Source: HGM04593 sp045631205 (GTDB lineage: Bacteria > Bacteroidota > Bacteroidia > Bacteroidales > Bacteroidaceae). Taken from it: a stretch of 64,000 bases of DNA. The first letter of the stretch is position 1; each line of letters opens with the position of its first letter. A program made the position numbers and the translations under genes. Positions 1-9,230 of the stretch are shown here, piece after piece. The stretch spans positions 142,586 to 206,585 of the forward strand of contig JAZQUI010000028.1 in assembly GCA_045631205.1 (NCBI GenBank). Reading direction: 5' to 3'. The notes under the pieces were generated by a model that worked only from the letters and a program-made list of their open reading frames with translations, was not told where the DNA came from and did no database searches.

Positions 1-1
1 G

Positions 2-469
2 AAGGGTGAGCTTGTCTTTACCAACCTTACCAAGTGGGGTATGCCTATGATGCGTTACCGCACACGCGACCTCACCTCTCTCATTTATGAGAAATGTGAG
101 TGCGGCCGTACCGCAGTGCGTATGAACAAGATTCTCGGTCGTAGCGACGATATGCTTATTATTCGCGGTGTCAACGTTTTCCCCTCAACCGTTGAGTCTA
201 TAATACTCGAGTTCCCCGAGTGCGAGCCTTATTATCTCATCGAGGTCGATCGCGTGAACAATGTCGATACTTTCGACATTCTTGTAGAGGTACATCCCGA
301 ATACTACACCGACAAAGTCAACGAACTAGTCGATCTTAAAAAGCGCATAACAGCACGTTGCCAGAGTGTAATGGGTATTAAACCTAATATTAAAATTGTG
401 GAGCCCAATACAATCGAGCGCAGTATGGGTAAAGCCAAACGTGCAATCGATCGCCGTAAATATGAATAA
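2..469 (+). CDS. paaK: Phenylacetate--CoA ligase, C-terminal part (5' end outside window)
   Basis: The reading frame is open from base 2 and has no start, so this is the 3' end of a longer gene. The protein reads as the C-terminal domain of an acyl-adenylate-forming enzyme of the phenylacetate-CoA ligase family: RYRTRDLT and GRSDDMLIIRGVNVFPS are the hinge and C-terminal subdomain motifs, followed by a KRAIDRR tail. The family joins an aryl acid to CoA in the cytosol using ATP. In Bacteroidales, PaaK-like proteins are common without a full phenylacetate pathway, so the substrate may be another aryl acid. An ACT-domain gene follows 21 bases downstream on the same strand, a pairing that suggests one transcription unit. 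Confidence 0.88.
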   Translation, partial: KGELVFTNLTKWGMPMMRYRTRDLTSLIYEKCECGRTAVRMNKILGRSDDMLIIRGVNVFPSTVESIILEFPECEPYYLIEVDRVNNVDTFDILVEVHPEYYTDKVNELVDLKKRITARCQSVMGIKPNIKIVEPNTIERSMGKAKRAIDRRKYE

Positions 470-490
470 TAACGCAAAAAGATTACAACT

Positions 491-916
491 ATGTTTATAG
501 AACAATTATCGATATTCTTGGAGAATCGTCTTGGCCGCTTTACACAGATAGCGAAACTCTTTGGCGAGAACAACATAAATATGAAAGCCTTCACAGTGTC
601 AGAGAATGCTGAGTTTGGCGTGTTGCACATCATTGTGTCCGACCCTAAAAAGGCGTTGGAGGTATTGCGTGCCAATAGTTTTGCCGCATCAATCAATAAG
701 GTGATCTGCTTGCAGACTCCCGATGTTCCCGGTGAACTTGGTAAAGCATTGGAGATAATAAGCGATGCAGGTGTGTCGGTTGAATATATGTACGCCTACG
801 CGCAGGATACTGTGGCCAATGTGTTTATTCGTCCCGATAATCTTGAAGTTTGCGCAGCTGCACTCAAAGCAGCCGGTTACCCCGATGTAACCCTCGAAGC
901 TCTCAACAGCAAGTAA
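491..916 (+). CDS. Tandem ACT-domain protein
   Basis: A protein of 141 residues made of two ACT-like halves (about 1-70 and 71-141), each beginning with a ligand-facing strand: IEQLSIFLENRLGRF and LQTPDVPGELGKALEII. ACT domains bind amino acids and usually sit on regulated enzymes; free-standing pairs of this size are thought to be sensors. The gene lies 21 bases after the phenylacetate-CoA ligase gene, and I infer that it modulates or senses a ligand of that enzyme. No catalytic or DNA-binding domain is present. A strong hairpin terminator follows at 938-969. Confidence 0.82.
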   Translation: MFIEQLSIFLENRLGRFTQIAKLFGENNINMKAFTVSENAEFGVLHIIVSDPKKALEVLRANSFAASINKVICLQTPDVPGELGKALEIISDAGVSVEYMYAYAQDTVANVFIRPDNLEVCAAALKAAGYPDVTLEALNSK

Positions 917-937
917 GGAACATAAGTGAAATACATA

Positions 938-969
938 AGCATAAGCGTGCCATGTGGTACGCTTATGCT
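938..969. terminator. Terminator hairpin between convergent genes
   Basis: A 14-bp stem (938-951 with 956-969, one G-T pair) closes on the loop ATGT. It lies between the convergent ACT-domain gene and the MscS-type channel gene and can serve both strands. Confidence 0.7.
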
Positions 970-982
970 CGTTTACTAGGTG

Positions 983-2293
983 TTATAAAGTGGTGCGATA
1001 GGGCATGCCCTCGATGTGTTCAATGGGGAAATTTCCTTCAAGCAGTCCGCTGATAATAGTATCGCGCGCACCCGAACTCTGAAACGGATAGAGCCCGAAA
1101 CGTGGCATCATAGTAGCAAAATGTTCCATAATTTCCGATTGTATGCCCTCGTACTCACTCCAGTCGGTGGTGGTAGTGAAACAATAGAATTGTACAGGCA
1201 ACCCCGCTTCTGTGGGAGCAAGTGTGCGCACCATAATAAGCATATCCTTGCGAATGAGAGGGTGGCGGCGAAGGTACATATCGGCATACGCACGAAAAAG
1301 TCCCAAGTTGGTCTCAACAGTGCCGCTTGTGAGCTCTTCGGGTGTTAACTTACCTTCTATGTTATGCGCCGTTTTTTGTGCAATCAAATCATCAAATTCA
1401 GCATCTATTCCCTTTACCTTTTTAAATAATCTCTCGTTGCAGGGTCTAATGTTGTCAAGCTTCACGCTATATCCCCGCGCTATGCGTCGCCCTCCACTTT
1501 CAATCATTCCTCGCCAGTTGGTGAAACTGTTATTTATGAGTGAGTAAGGCGGTATTGTCACTATGGTGTTGTCAAAGTTCTGCACCTTTACAATGGTGAG
1601 CGAAATATCGGTTACCGTGCCGTTAATTCCGGTACCGGCAACCTCAATCCAGTCGCCCAGCCTCACCATGTCGTTTTCAAGGAGCAGAAAACCTCCAACA
1701 AAGCCCATTATGCTGTCTTTGGTTATCAGCATAAGCACTGCCGCAAAAGCACCCAATCCGCCAATGAGGTAGAGTGGTGATTTGTTGGTGAGTATGGAAA
1801 TTACAACTATCGTTGCAATTATGTATATAATCACCTTCGTTATTTGTATGAAACCCTTTATCGGGCGGTCGTGATATTTGCTGTTGCTGTAAGCCGACTC
1901 ACCAAGCGAGTTCAGTATGGCATTTATTGAGAGTACAAGCGCTACCGTGAAATAAATCCACACAATATTTTCAATGTACCGCATGGCAAGAGGAGTTGTT
2001 TCAAGCAGTACAGGAAGCACGGCATTGATGAATATCGGCGGTATCAGATAGCTGCTCTTACGCAGAACCTTGTATTTGAAAAGCAGCGATATGAATTTAT
2101 ATTCTTTGTGCCGCGTTAGTCGTTTAAGTACAAAGTAGGTAAGGCGGTATATAACTTCGGCAACTACAAATGCCGTGGCAATAATAACAAGAAATGATAT
2201 TATGGGGTCCCACCCTTCGAGTCTATGCTCCGAAATTCCAAGCATCTGTAAAAGTTTTCTAACCCAAACAACAGGTACACGCGTTATATCCAT
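983..2293 (-). CDS. Mechanosensitive ion channel protein, MscS/YbdG type
   Basis: A protein of 436 residues with about five hydrophobic segments in the N-terminal half, ending in a pore-lining helix (GGLGAFAAVLMLITKDSIMGFVGGF, about residues 178-203, given here only as a landmark). The soluble beta domain follows (LENDMVRLGDWIEV, then VTIPPYSLINNSFTNW). This is the MscS fold; the length and a long C-terminal domain fit the YbdG/MscM-like branch. The protein would sit in the inner membrane and release solutes under osmotic downshock. It is a single gene on the minus strand. The start at 2293 is the first ATG of the frame and gives a sensible cytoplasmic N-terminus. Confidence 0.85.
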   Translation of the reverse strand: MDITRVPVVWVRKLLQMLGISEHRLEGWDPIISFLVIIATAFVVAEVIYRLTYFVLKRLTRHKEYKFISLLFKYKVLRKSSYLIPPIFINAVLPVLLETTPLAMRYIENIVWIYFTVALVLSINAILNSLGESAYSNSKYHDRPIKGFIQITKVIIYIIATIVVISILTNKSPLYLIGGLGAFAAVLMLITKDSIMGFVGGFLLLENDMVRLGDWIEVAGTGINGTVTDISLTIVKVQNFDNTIVTIPPYSLINNSFTNWRGMIESGGRRIARGYSVKLDNIRPCNERLFKKVKGIDAEFDDLIAQKTAHNIEGKLTPEELTSGTVETNLGLFRAYADMYLRRHPLIRKDMLIMVRTLAPTEAGLPVQFYCFTTTTDWSEYEGIQSEIMEHFATMMPRFGLYPFQSSGARDTIISGLLEGNFPIEHIEGMPYRTTL

Positions 2294-2535
2294 ATTAGAA
2301 TAATGTTTATATTCTAAACAACTGCCTGCTGTTTTTTCTTTCAGCCACGCAATAAAAACATTTTAAGGAATATTAACGTATGCTCCTTGAACAATAAACA
2401 AACCACAGGGGTTATATTATTGCAAGTCGGCCGAAGCAAAGTTTGCGGATAAACCAAAATCGGCCTCCGCACCTTTACGAAAGCCGATCTATTGCATAGT
2501 AGTTTTGTCGTGTTTTATTTTGTGTTTGTGTTATT

Positions 2536-2565
2536 GTTGCCCCCTGATGTGAATCACGGGGCAAC
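2536..2565. repeat. Inverted repeat downstream of ispE
   Basis: GTTGCCCC at 2536-2543 pairs with GGGGCAAC at 2558-2565. It lies just after the ispE stop, but there is no T-run on the minus-strand side, so it may be a weak terminator or an RNA-stabilising hairpin. The rest of 2294-2585 shows nothing else I can name. Confidence 0.4.
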
Positions 2566-2585
2566 AGCATTTTCTGTATAATGTC

Positions 2586-3419
2586 TTACACGCACTTATT
2601 GCACCAACAGAACATTCCGGGGAAGATGCTCTTTATATCTTCAACCTTTTGCTCCTCCTTGAAAATACCAAAGAACGAAGAGCCCGAACCCGACATCGAC
2701 GCATATACAGCTCCCATTTCATAGAGCTTCTCCTTTATAGCTTCACACGACGGGTATTTCGCAAACACACTCTTTTCAAAATCGTTTTTCATTGCTCCTT
2801 TCCACTCTTCGGCAGTGCGGGCTGCTATTTCTGTGAGTGGTGTTTCGGGCGCAGCAGGCACCACAAGCGAGTAAGCCTCTTTGGTGGATATATGTATATC
2901 GGGCTTCACAAGTACAAGGTGGTAGCCGGCAAGGCTGCATTCAGTGGGGGTGAGTATGTTTCCTATACCTGTTGCGTATGCAGGTCTGTTTTTTATAAAG
3001 AAAGCGCAGTCTGCACCAAGGCGTGCTGCGTAAACCTCCAGTTCCTCGTCGGTGAGTGCAAGAGTAGCCATTTCGTTGAGCATTTTCAGTGCAAATGCGG
3101 CATCGGCCGAGCCGCCTCCCAAGCCCGCTCCAGTGGGTATGTGCTTGTAGAGCGATATATCCACTTTTGGCAATTTGTGGTCGGCTGCAAGAATCTTGTA
3201 TGCCTTTACCACCAGGTTGTCATCGTCACTGCCATCGAAGCGCGCGTTGAACATCTTGAATCTATATTCGGGTGCATCTTCCTCTGTGGCAGGTGTTATT
3301 TCAAGGATATCCTGCAACGGAATGGGGTAGAAGATAGTCTCTAGGTTGTGATATCCGTCGGGACGACGTTCCACAACATCGAGCCCCAGGTTTATTTTTG
3401 CATTGGGAAAAGTTATCAT
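2586..3419 (-). CDS. ispE: 4-diphosphocytidyl-2-C-methyl-D-erythritol kinase
   Basis: IspE phosphorylates CDP-methylerythritol in the non-mevalonate isoprenoid pathway. The protein is a GHMP kinase: the N-terminal FPNAKINLGL motif, the ATP-binding motif PTGAGLGGGSADAA near residue 90, and a C-terminal GSGSSFFGIF motif. I chose the ATG at 3419, which gives MITFPNAKINLGL as in the family; an upstream in-frame ATG at 3452 would add eleven residues that do not look conserved. At about 277 residues the length is normal. It is a single minus-strand gene divergent from the secreted-protein array beginning at 3689. Confidence 0.94.
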   Translation of the reverse strand: MITFPNAKINLGLDVVERRPDGYHNLETIFYPIPLQDILEITPATEEDAPEYRFKMFNARFDGSDDDNLVVKAYKILAADHKLPKVDISLYKHIPTGAGLGGGSADAAFALKMLNEMATLALTDEELEVYAARLGADCAFFIKNRPAYATGIGNILTPTECSLAGYHLVLVKPDIHISTKEAYSLVVPAAPETPLTEIAARTAEEWKGAMKNDFEKSVFAKYPSCEAIKEKLYEMGAVYASMSGSGSSFFGIFKEEQKVEDIKSIFPGMFCWCNKCV

Positions 3420-3585
3420 ATTGTTGTATTCTTTTCTGCGAAAATACAACAATTATTTCTATTCTTCAATACATATAGCTTTGCTATAGGCTTGTTTTTT
3501 ACCAATCTTTTAAAAAAACGGTAAAATGCAAGATGTCTCTTTCGAAATAAAAGATTGAATCTTTTTAATTGCAGGTCGTTTAAAA

Positions 3586-3593
3586 TACTTTTG
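3586..3593 (+). promoter_or_regulatory. Candidate -7 box for the secreted-protein array
   Basis: TACTTTTG matches the TAnnTTTG -7 element of Bacteroidota. No good TTTG lies at the -33 position, so this is tentative. It would give a leader of about 90 bases before the gene at 3689. Confidence 0.35.
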
Positions 3594-3688
3594 TGAAAAA
3601 GACGAGTGACTTTTGTGACATTGCAATATCCTTTACCGTCTTACTATAAAGTGCGATATATAATATGTGGAAATTAGAACTGTAAAAT

Positions 3689-4417
3689 ATGAAAAAAACA
3701 CTTACAGCCATTTTACTTACATTTGCCACCGTATGTGGCTTTGCACAGGAAATAAAGAGTGTTGATGCAAAGTACGAAGACTACCTCCTGTTGGTCTCGA
3801 CGTTTGATGATTACAAGTCGCTGTTGCAACAGGCCGGTTACAATATGTTTGTCTATGATATTTCGTCGTTGAAAGATAAGGCAACGCATGTTGAATTCTG
3901 TGTAAAGGAATATGAGAATGCTAATTTGGTGGAAGTAGGTGATTCGCATTCACGTTCATCAGTATTTGAATTAATCCGTAGAATAAGCGAATTCAGTGAG
4001 GATGAGCAAAAAGTGATAATGGCGTCGGCAATTGCCGATGACGAGGAGAATGATATCTTCCGTCTTGCAACACGATTGAGGATAGGCTTTACTCCTGTAG
4101 ATAAGGACATGGGACAGAGGGTACAATTCGAGGTTGCAGGAAAGGAGCTGATGGGAAGTGCTCGCAGGCTACTGATGTTGCGTGACTGCCGTGTAGATAA
4201 ATCGCATCGCAAACTTGATTATATTATAAGGCCTTTCAAAGTTGATGGTTTTGAAAAAGGCAAGTTTGTTCCGCTTGTTCTCTATGCGGCTCCTTGGTGG
4301 GATGAGAATTATGAAATCTACCGTTTCTGTGGCGAAAATGAACTATCGCCCGAAATGACAAGTGAACTGTTGAAAGATTCTCCGCACTATTTCGTAATTG
4401 GAGTAAAATTTGAATAA
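3689..4417 (+). CDS. Secreted protein of unknown function, tandem paralogue 1
   Basis: A protein of 242 residues with a Sec signal peptide (MKKTLTAILLTFATVCGFAQ). I do not recognise the mature domain. It is clearly a paralogue of the next gene (4531-5223): both contain FCG(E/D)xELSPxMTSELLKDS, RxNRVDKSH-like stretches and an identical GVKFE end. This copy has about ten extra residues near position 32. No catalytic motif stands out; Trp, Tyr and Asp/Glu are frequent. It heads a run of four genes whose signal-peptide codons are almost identical, so it was probably spread by local duplication. Likely periplasmic or surface-exposed. Confidence 0.75.
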   Translation: MKKTLTAILLTFATVCGFAQEIKSVDAKYEDYLLLVSTFDDYKSLLQQAGYNMFVYDISSLKDKATHVEFCVKEYENANLVEVGDSHSRSSVFELIRRISEFSEDEQKVIMASAIADDEENDIFRLATRLRIGFTPVDKDMGQRVQFEVAGKELMGSARRLLMLRDCRVDKSHRKLDYIIRPFKVDGFEKGKFVPLVLYAAPWWDENYEIYRFCGENELSPEMTSELLKDSPHYFVIGVKFE

Positions 4418-4530
4418 TCGATGCGAATAAATGTGTTTGTTTTAACAAATATTAACAGGGGGGGTAAATCTGTCAGCCGATATTATTATAATTGCAAAAT
4501 TTTAAACAGATTCAAAGTAAATCGAATAAT

Positions 4531-5223
4531 ATGAAAAAACTAATTTTAACCCTCATCGTTGCATTTGCCACCCTGTGTGGCTTTGCACAGGAGATTGTGA
4601 AAAAGGATGCAACCTTTGAAGATTATCTCCCTTTGTTTAACGAAGCAGGATATAATGTGTTTAGCTACGATATATCCTCGCTAAAAGATGTTGCTTCCTT
4701 GGCAACTTTAACCGTGCTCGAGTATGTAAAAGGTGAAGAGGTCGAAAGCAAATATGCTAACGAGGCTCTTATATCTACCTTGCTCAAAATAAGTGAATTT
4801 GACGAGGATGCACAGCGCAGAATAAAAGAGAAAGGGAGTGCCTACGACGAAGAGAATGATATTTACCGCCTGGCGACCAAACTTAATATATCATTCACTC
4901 CTCTCTTTAATGACTCTATCCAACAGGTGAGTTTCGAACTGACGGGAACAGAAAGTATCGGTAGCTTTTCGTCGTGGATGATTTTGCGCGACAACCGTGT
5001 AGATAAATCTCACCACAGACCCAACTATTATCTGCGTCCGTTTAAATTGGAGATATTTGAAAAAGGAAAGTTTATTCCGCTTTTGATATATGGCTCTTCT
5101 TGGTGGGACGCCGATTGTGAGTGTTATCGTTTCTGTGGCGATAGTGAACTCTCGCCAGATATGACAAGTGAGTTGTTGAAAGATTCTCCGCATTATTTTA
5201 TCATAGGAGTAAAATTTGAATAA
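4531..5223 (+). CDS. Secreted protein of unknown function, tandem paralogue 2
   Basis: A protein of 230 residues starting at the ATG at 4531, which gives the signal peptide MKKLILTLIVAFATLCGFAQ; the frame is open to an ATG at 4492, but that start would bury the signal peptide. It matches paralogue 1 over the whole mature length (by eye about half of residues identical, including ELSPDMTSELLKDSPHYF near the C-terminus). Function unknown. The stop is followed by only five bases before the next ATG, and the junction sequence GAATAATCG recurs after the third gene, a sign that gene and spacer were copied together. Confidence 0.75.
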   Translation: MKKLILTLIVAFATLCGFAQEIVKKDATFEDYLPLFNEAGYNVFSYDISSLKDVASLATLTVLEYVKGEEVESKYANEALISTLLKISEFDEDAQRRIKEKGSAYDEENDIYRLATKLNISFTPLFNDSIQQVSFELTGTESIGSFSSWMILRDNRVDKSHHRPNYYLRPFKLEIFEKGKFIPLLIYGSSWWDADCECYRFCGDSELSPDMTSELLKDSPHYFIIGVKFE

Positions 5224-5228
5224 TCGGT

Positions 5229-6848
5229 ATGAAAAAACTATTTTTAACCCTCATTATAACATTCGCCACCGTTTGTGGCTTTGCACAGGTCATTGACCAC
5301 GGACAGTTCAATGATTATATGTTCCGTGGTGGTGATGTTGTTTTTAAAGGCCGTTTCGAGAACTATCCACAGGGCGAAATGCCACAGTATGTAGTGGCAA
5401 ACGTTATGGATTACTTTTCTTTGCAAAACCAAAACCAACTCGTCAAGGTGAATGCAGACGGCACATTTTGCGGTACTGTCAAACTGCCACACTCGCAAAT
5501 ATGTTTTATTGATGCATCGCCACATACTATAATTCCACTTCTATCCGTCGGTGATACATTAGAAGCGGTATTCACTCCTAATGACTATGTTTTGAATAGC
5601 AGGAATAATCATTTGGCGGATATCTTTACGGAGTCGCAGAACGAGATTTACAAGCGTTACGCAGATAGCCCCTATGGCGATTTGTCACAGCCATATATCT
5701 ATTCCAAAGACGGAAATCGCGATACAATACAATGGGCTATAGAGCGTAATATTGACATCATGGAACAGGCGATAAAGGATATACGCCGTGACAGAATTAT
5801 GCTTCCCGATTCCTTGTCGCCACTCGCGTGCGAAATGGTAAAGAGTAACATCCTTTTTAAAGGCTTGTCCAATATAGTCGAACTCTTGGAAACGTGGCGT
5901 TTCTCGTCGGGCAAGCCGCTTGACCTACGCAAGTTAAAGAAGTTCTTTAAGAAATACGAAAAGGAACTGTTCGACAATCCTTCTATTCTGTACAACTCAA
6001 GTACATTCTGGGCACTTTTCAACTCTTTGAGAAATACCATTTATGCACCATTGTACCATGGAGCTACGGCCTATGCCCCTGCCGGTACAGAACAGGATGT
6101 CGCTGATTATGCTTTGTGGCATATATTGCCACGTGAGTACCGTGATGGTTTCTTTGATAAGGCATTACCATTAAGTGGCGATACCCTGTATACACAGGAA
6201 GATAAAATTCGTCAAGGATTTGAAAAGATATACGAAATGTATGGTGTATCTTCATCCTCGTTCCTGTCACAAATGGCATTGACCTTATATGTATTCGGCC
6301 AGCACTTCGATGGGGTTGACGGTAACAAATACATTACCGAAAAAGCAAAGGCTGCAATGCCGTTTATAACACACCCCGTTGTGGCACATCATTTCCTTGA
6401 ACTCTATCGCAAGCACGCTGTTGCCAACGAAAATACTGTTGTTCCTATGTTGAATGCTTTTGCCAATGAGGTGGCCGACCGTGTGCTTTCGCCATACAAG
6501 GGCAATGTAATGTTCCTTGATTTTTGGTCATACGGCTGTGGTCCTTGCCGTGCAGGTATGCTTGAACAACGTGAACTTGTTGAACGGATGAAAGGAAAAC
6601 CGGTGAAATTCATCTATATTGCCTCTACCGAATATGACGATGTAGAGCACTCAACACAATGGTTGAAAGAGAAAGGTATAAATGGAGAATCCTTGTTTGT
6701 TGACGAACGCGATTGGACTGCCTTAAAAGGGTTGTTCAATTTTACAGGCACGCCGGCCCTTGTGCTCATTGGAAGGGATGGATTTGTACACGACGCATCG
6801 CATGATGTCAACGCCCTTGAAAAGGAGATTGAAGAGTTGTTGAAATGA
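5229..6848 (+). CDS. TlpA-like secreted protein with C-terminal thioredoxin domain
   Basis: A protein of 539 residues with a signal peptide (MKKLFLTLIITFATVCGFAQ), a long middle region without a recognised motif, and a thioredoxin-fold C-terminus from about residue 425. The redox motif is CGPC near residues 437-440 in FLDFWSYGCGPCR, and the cis-Pro loop is GTPALVLI. TlpA/ResA-type proteins reduce or isomerise disulfides in the periplasm. In Bacteroidota, large proteins of this design are abundant and often sit next to their likely substrates; the two paralogues upstream contain one or two Cys each in the mature part. The gene is five bases after paralogue 2 and in the same operon. Confidence 0.82.
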   Translation: MKKLFLTLIITFATVCGFAQVIDHGQFNDYMFRGGDVVFKGRFENYPQGEMPQYVVANVMDYFSLQNQNQLVKVNADGTFCGTVKLPHSQICFIDASPHTIIPLLSVGDTLEAVFTPNDYVLNSRNNHLADIFTESQNEIYKRYADSPYGDLSQPYIYSKDGNRDTIQWAIERNIDIMEQAIKDIRRDRIMLPDSLSPLACEMVKSNILFKGLSNIVELLETWRFSSGKPLDLRKLKKFFKKYEKELFDNPSILYNSSTFWALFNSLRNTIYAPLYHGATAYAPAGTEQDVADYALWHILPREYRDGFFDKALPLSGDTLYTQEDKIRQGFEKIYEMYGVSSSSFLSQMALTLYVFGQHFDGVDGNKYITEKAKAAMPFITHPVVAHHFLELYRKHAVANENTVVPMLNAFANEVADRVLSPYKGNVMFLDFWSYGCGPCRAGMLEQRELVERMKGKPVKFIYIASTEYDDVEHSTQWLKEKGINGESLFVDERDWTALKGLFNFTGTPALVLIGRDGFVHDASHDVNALEKEIEELLK

Positions 6849-6869
6849 TAAAATGTTTGAATAATCGAT

Positions 6870-9221
6870 ATGAAGAAACTTGTATTAACCCTAATCGTTG
6901 CATTTGCTACCCTGTGTGGCTTTGCACAGGATAAAGTATGGGAAGATGTTGTGACAGGCTACAGAACGAGCACTGTCTTTGATGTCAATAAGGTTTGGTT
7001 CTATCCCGACAGGACCGATGTGCTCTTGCACATAGATTTCCTTGCCGGCCGTCAGGCGAGGATAGCATTGGGTACTACACTCAGTGATAGTGCAAACAAT
7101 TATGCTTTGAAAGGCAAGAACTCTGTGGAGTACGATGGTGCTCTTTGTGTGGAGTATGAGACTCCTTTTGTCGTACCCGAAAGTGGTGAGTTTGATATCC
7201 TGCTCTCTTTTGAGCCGTTGCCTGTGGGCACTGAACGCTTCACGCTTAATGGTTACGACGGTTGGGTTGTACGGAATATACGCAGTAGTGCCGATTTACC
7301 CAATGGCATAACTGATACCTATTGGCGTAACGAGGCCACTGGCGATTGGCTCGTAGGCTTTGCAACCGAGCACGTAATCTATGACTCACGCTTTTGGGAT
7401 ATAAAGTCAATGACAGAGAAGCGTGGCGGTTACACTCTTACCGTTGAGAACGGCAACGATGTGCTCGACATTAAGGTGGGCAAGATGAAGAAGGGTACAC
7501 GCACAATCAAAGTAGGCGGTTCAAAAGCTGTGAAGTGCAGCCCAATAACCACAGCCACGTTACCCGATTACCCTGTGAAAGACAACCGTATTGGAATAAA
7601 GGACAACGGTTATCGTTCGGGCGACAGTGTAACAATAATCGGTTGGCTAAAGGATATGCCTGCCGAGGCCTTGGAAAGAGGTGGCAATGAGTTTGAAGTT
7701 TCCATTGAGAATGTAATTTTAGGGGATGAAGAGAATTTCTATGCACGCTTGGATTCAATAGGCCGTTTTGTAATAAAGGTTCCTGTGATGAACTCAACCG
7801 ATGCCGCTCTCGATTGGAGCAGAAGTAAAGCAACTGTAGTACTTGAACCGGGTGAGACATATCTGTTTGTAAATGATTTTACTACAGGCCAGCAACTTTT
7901 TATGGGTAATGATGTCCGCTTGCAGAACGAAACGCTTGCTTATCCTTTCAAATGGTTTTCGACACCCCGATTAACGAAAGGGGCTAGCCACGAAGAGGCA
8001 ATGATGTATCTTAAGGGAATACAAACAGAACTTGGAAATTTTTGTGAAGGGTTGGTTGAGTACGCAAAAGAGCGCCCGAATCTTTCAAGGCGTTGTGTGG
8101 ATTTTGTCAAGGGTTACTACCAGACAGGTGCCGGTCGTGAACTTATGCAGGGTAGGTTTTATGTAAAGGAGTGGTTGCCCGCAGAGTATTTTGCCTTTGT
8201 ACGCGATAGCCTCTGGTGTAAGGAGTGGCAAAAGCCTTACACAATGTATCGTGATTTTCCGGGTTTGTTGCAGGATTATGTTCATTATGGCATTGAAAGG
8301 GAATATACGGGTGGCAATAGCTATGTACCACTGCTCAAGCTGTTGGCAAGCAGGGGAGTTATAACATTGGATGAAAGGGAATTTGCTGCTGTGGAATCAT
8401 ACGACTCGGAGCTTGAGATTTTTCGTGCCAGGATGATAGCATTGGAAACGGTAGAGGAGAGAAAGGCTCTTTTAGCAGAGTTTAAAGCGAGAGAACAGGT
8501 TGCTATCGTAAATTCTTTGATGGAACGCTATAATAAGGAAATTGAAACGGAATTATACTGCGGTCTACCGTTGAAAATGGCCGAATCTATTGCCGATAAT
8601 GCTGAATTATGTGATATCAGTCTTGCTTATTGCCTGCATCGTTATACAGAAGATAATAGCAAGCCACTTAATGATGTTATGGTTACTACCTTGCAGGAAA
8701 AGATAGCATTACCGTCTGTAAAAGAGAAAGTTTGGGAAAAACATAACAAGTACCTTGCGATAATGAACAAGGAGATTTCATCGGATGCCAATCTTATGTC
8801 ATCGAAAGATGTTGCAGATATGAGCGACGGCGAAAAAATCCTCTGCAAACTCATTGAGCCATACAAAGGCAAGATAATCCTTATCGACGTTTGGGGCACT
8901 TGGTGCAGTCCTTGCCGTAAGGCTCTGTCAAAGAGCAAGGAAGAGTTCGAAAGGCTTGCACCGTACGATGTGATATTCCTCTACCTTGCCAACCGCAGTG
9001 ATGAAGAATCGTGGAAGAATGTCATCAAGGAGTATGATGTTACAGGTGAGAATGTAGTGCATTACAACCTGCCCAATGAGCAGCAGAGTGCGGTAGAGAA
9101 CTTCCTCAAAGTAAACCAGTACCCCACCTACAGACTAATCGACCGCAACGGCAACCTGCTCGATGTCAATGCAGACCCTCGCAACCTTGATGCTTTGGAA
9201 AACCTTTTAAAAGCATTGTAA
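6870..9221 (+). CDS. Large TlpA-like secreted protein with C-terminal thioredoxin domain
   Basis: A protein of 783 residues: signal peptide MKKLVLTLIVAFATLCGFAQ, a beta-rich N-terminal domain (to about 230), a middle region with an LEPGETYLFVND strand typical of DUF4369-like modules, a helical region, and a thioredoxin domain from about residue 660 with CSPC at 679-682 (DVWGTWCSPCRK). Expected role: periplasmic thiol-disulfide exchange. The N-terminal region resembles that of the thioredoxin-less protein at 14370 (for example LLSFEPL against TLHFEPL). It is the last gene of the array with shared signal-peptide codons; its start is preceded by a copy of the GAATAATCG-xTATG junction. Confidence 0.82.
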   Translation: MKKLVLTLIVAFATLCGFAQDKVWEDVVTGYRTSTVFDVNKVWFYPDRTDVLLHIDFLAGRQARIALGTTLSDSANNYALKGKNSVEYDGALCVEYETPFVVPESGEFDILLSFEPLPVGTERFTLNGYDGWVVRNIRSSADLPNGITDTYWRNEATGDWLVGFATEHVIYDSRFWDIKSMTEKRGGYTLTVENGNDVLDIKVGKMKKGTRTIKVGGSKAVKCSPITTATLPDYPVKDNRIGIKDNGYRSGDSVTIIGWLKDMPAEALERGGNEFEVSIENVILGDEENFYARLDSIGRFVIKVPVMNSTDAALDWSRSKATVVLEPGETYLFVNDFTTGQQLFMGNDVRLQNETLAYPFKWFSTPRLTKGASHEEAMMYLKGIQTELGNFCEGLVEYAKERPNLSRRCVDFVKGYYQTGAGRELMQGRFYVKEWLPAEYFAFVRDSLWCKEWQKPYTMYRDFPGLLQDYVHYGIEREYTGGNSYVPLLKLLASRGVITLDEREFAAVESYDSELEIFRARMIALETVEERKALLAEFKAREQVAIVNSLMERYNKEIETELYCGLPLKMAESIADNAELCDISLAYCLHRYTEDNSKPLNDVMVTTLQEKIALPSVKEKVWEKHNKYLAIMNKEISSDANLMSSKDVADMSDGEKILCKLIEPYKGKIILIDVWGTWCSPCRKALSKSKEEFERLAPYDVIFLYLANRSDEESWKNVIKEYDVTGENVVHYNLPNEQQSAVENFLKVNQYPTYRLIDRNGNLLDVNADPRNLDALENLLKAL

Positions 9222-9230
9222 TTACAAGAA

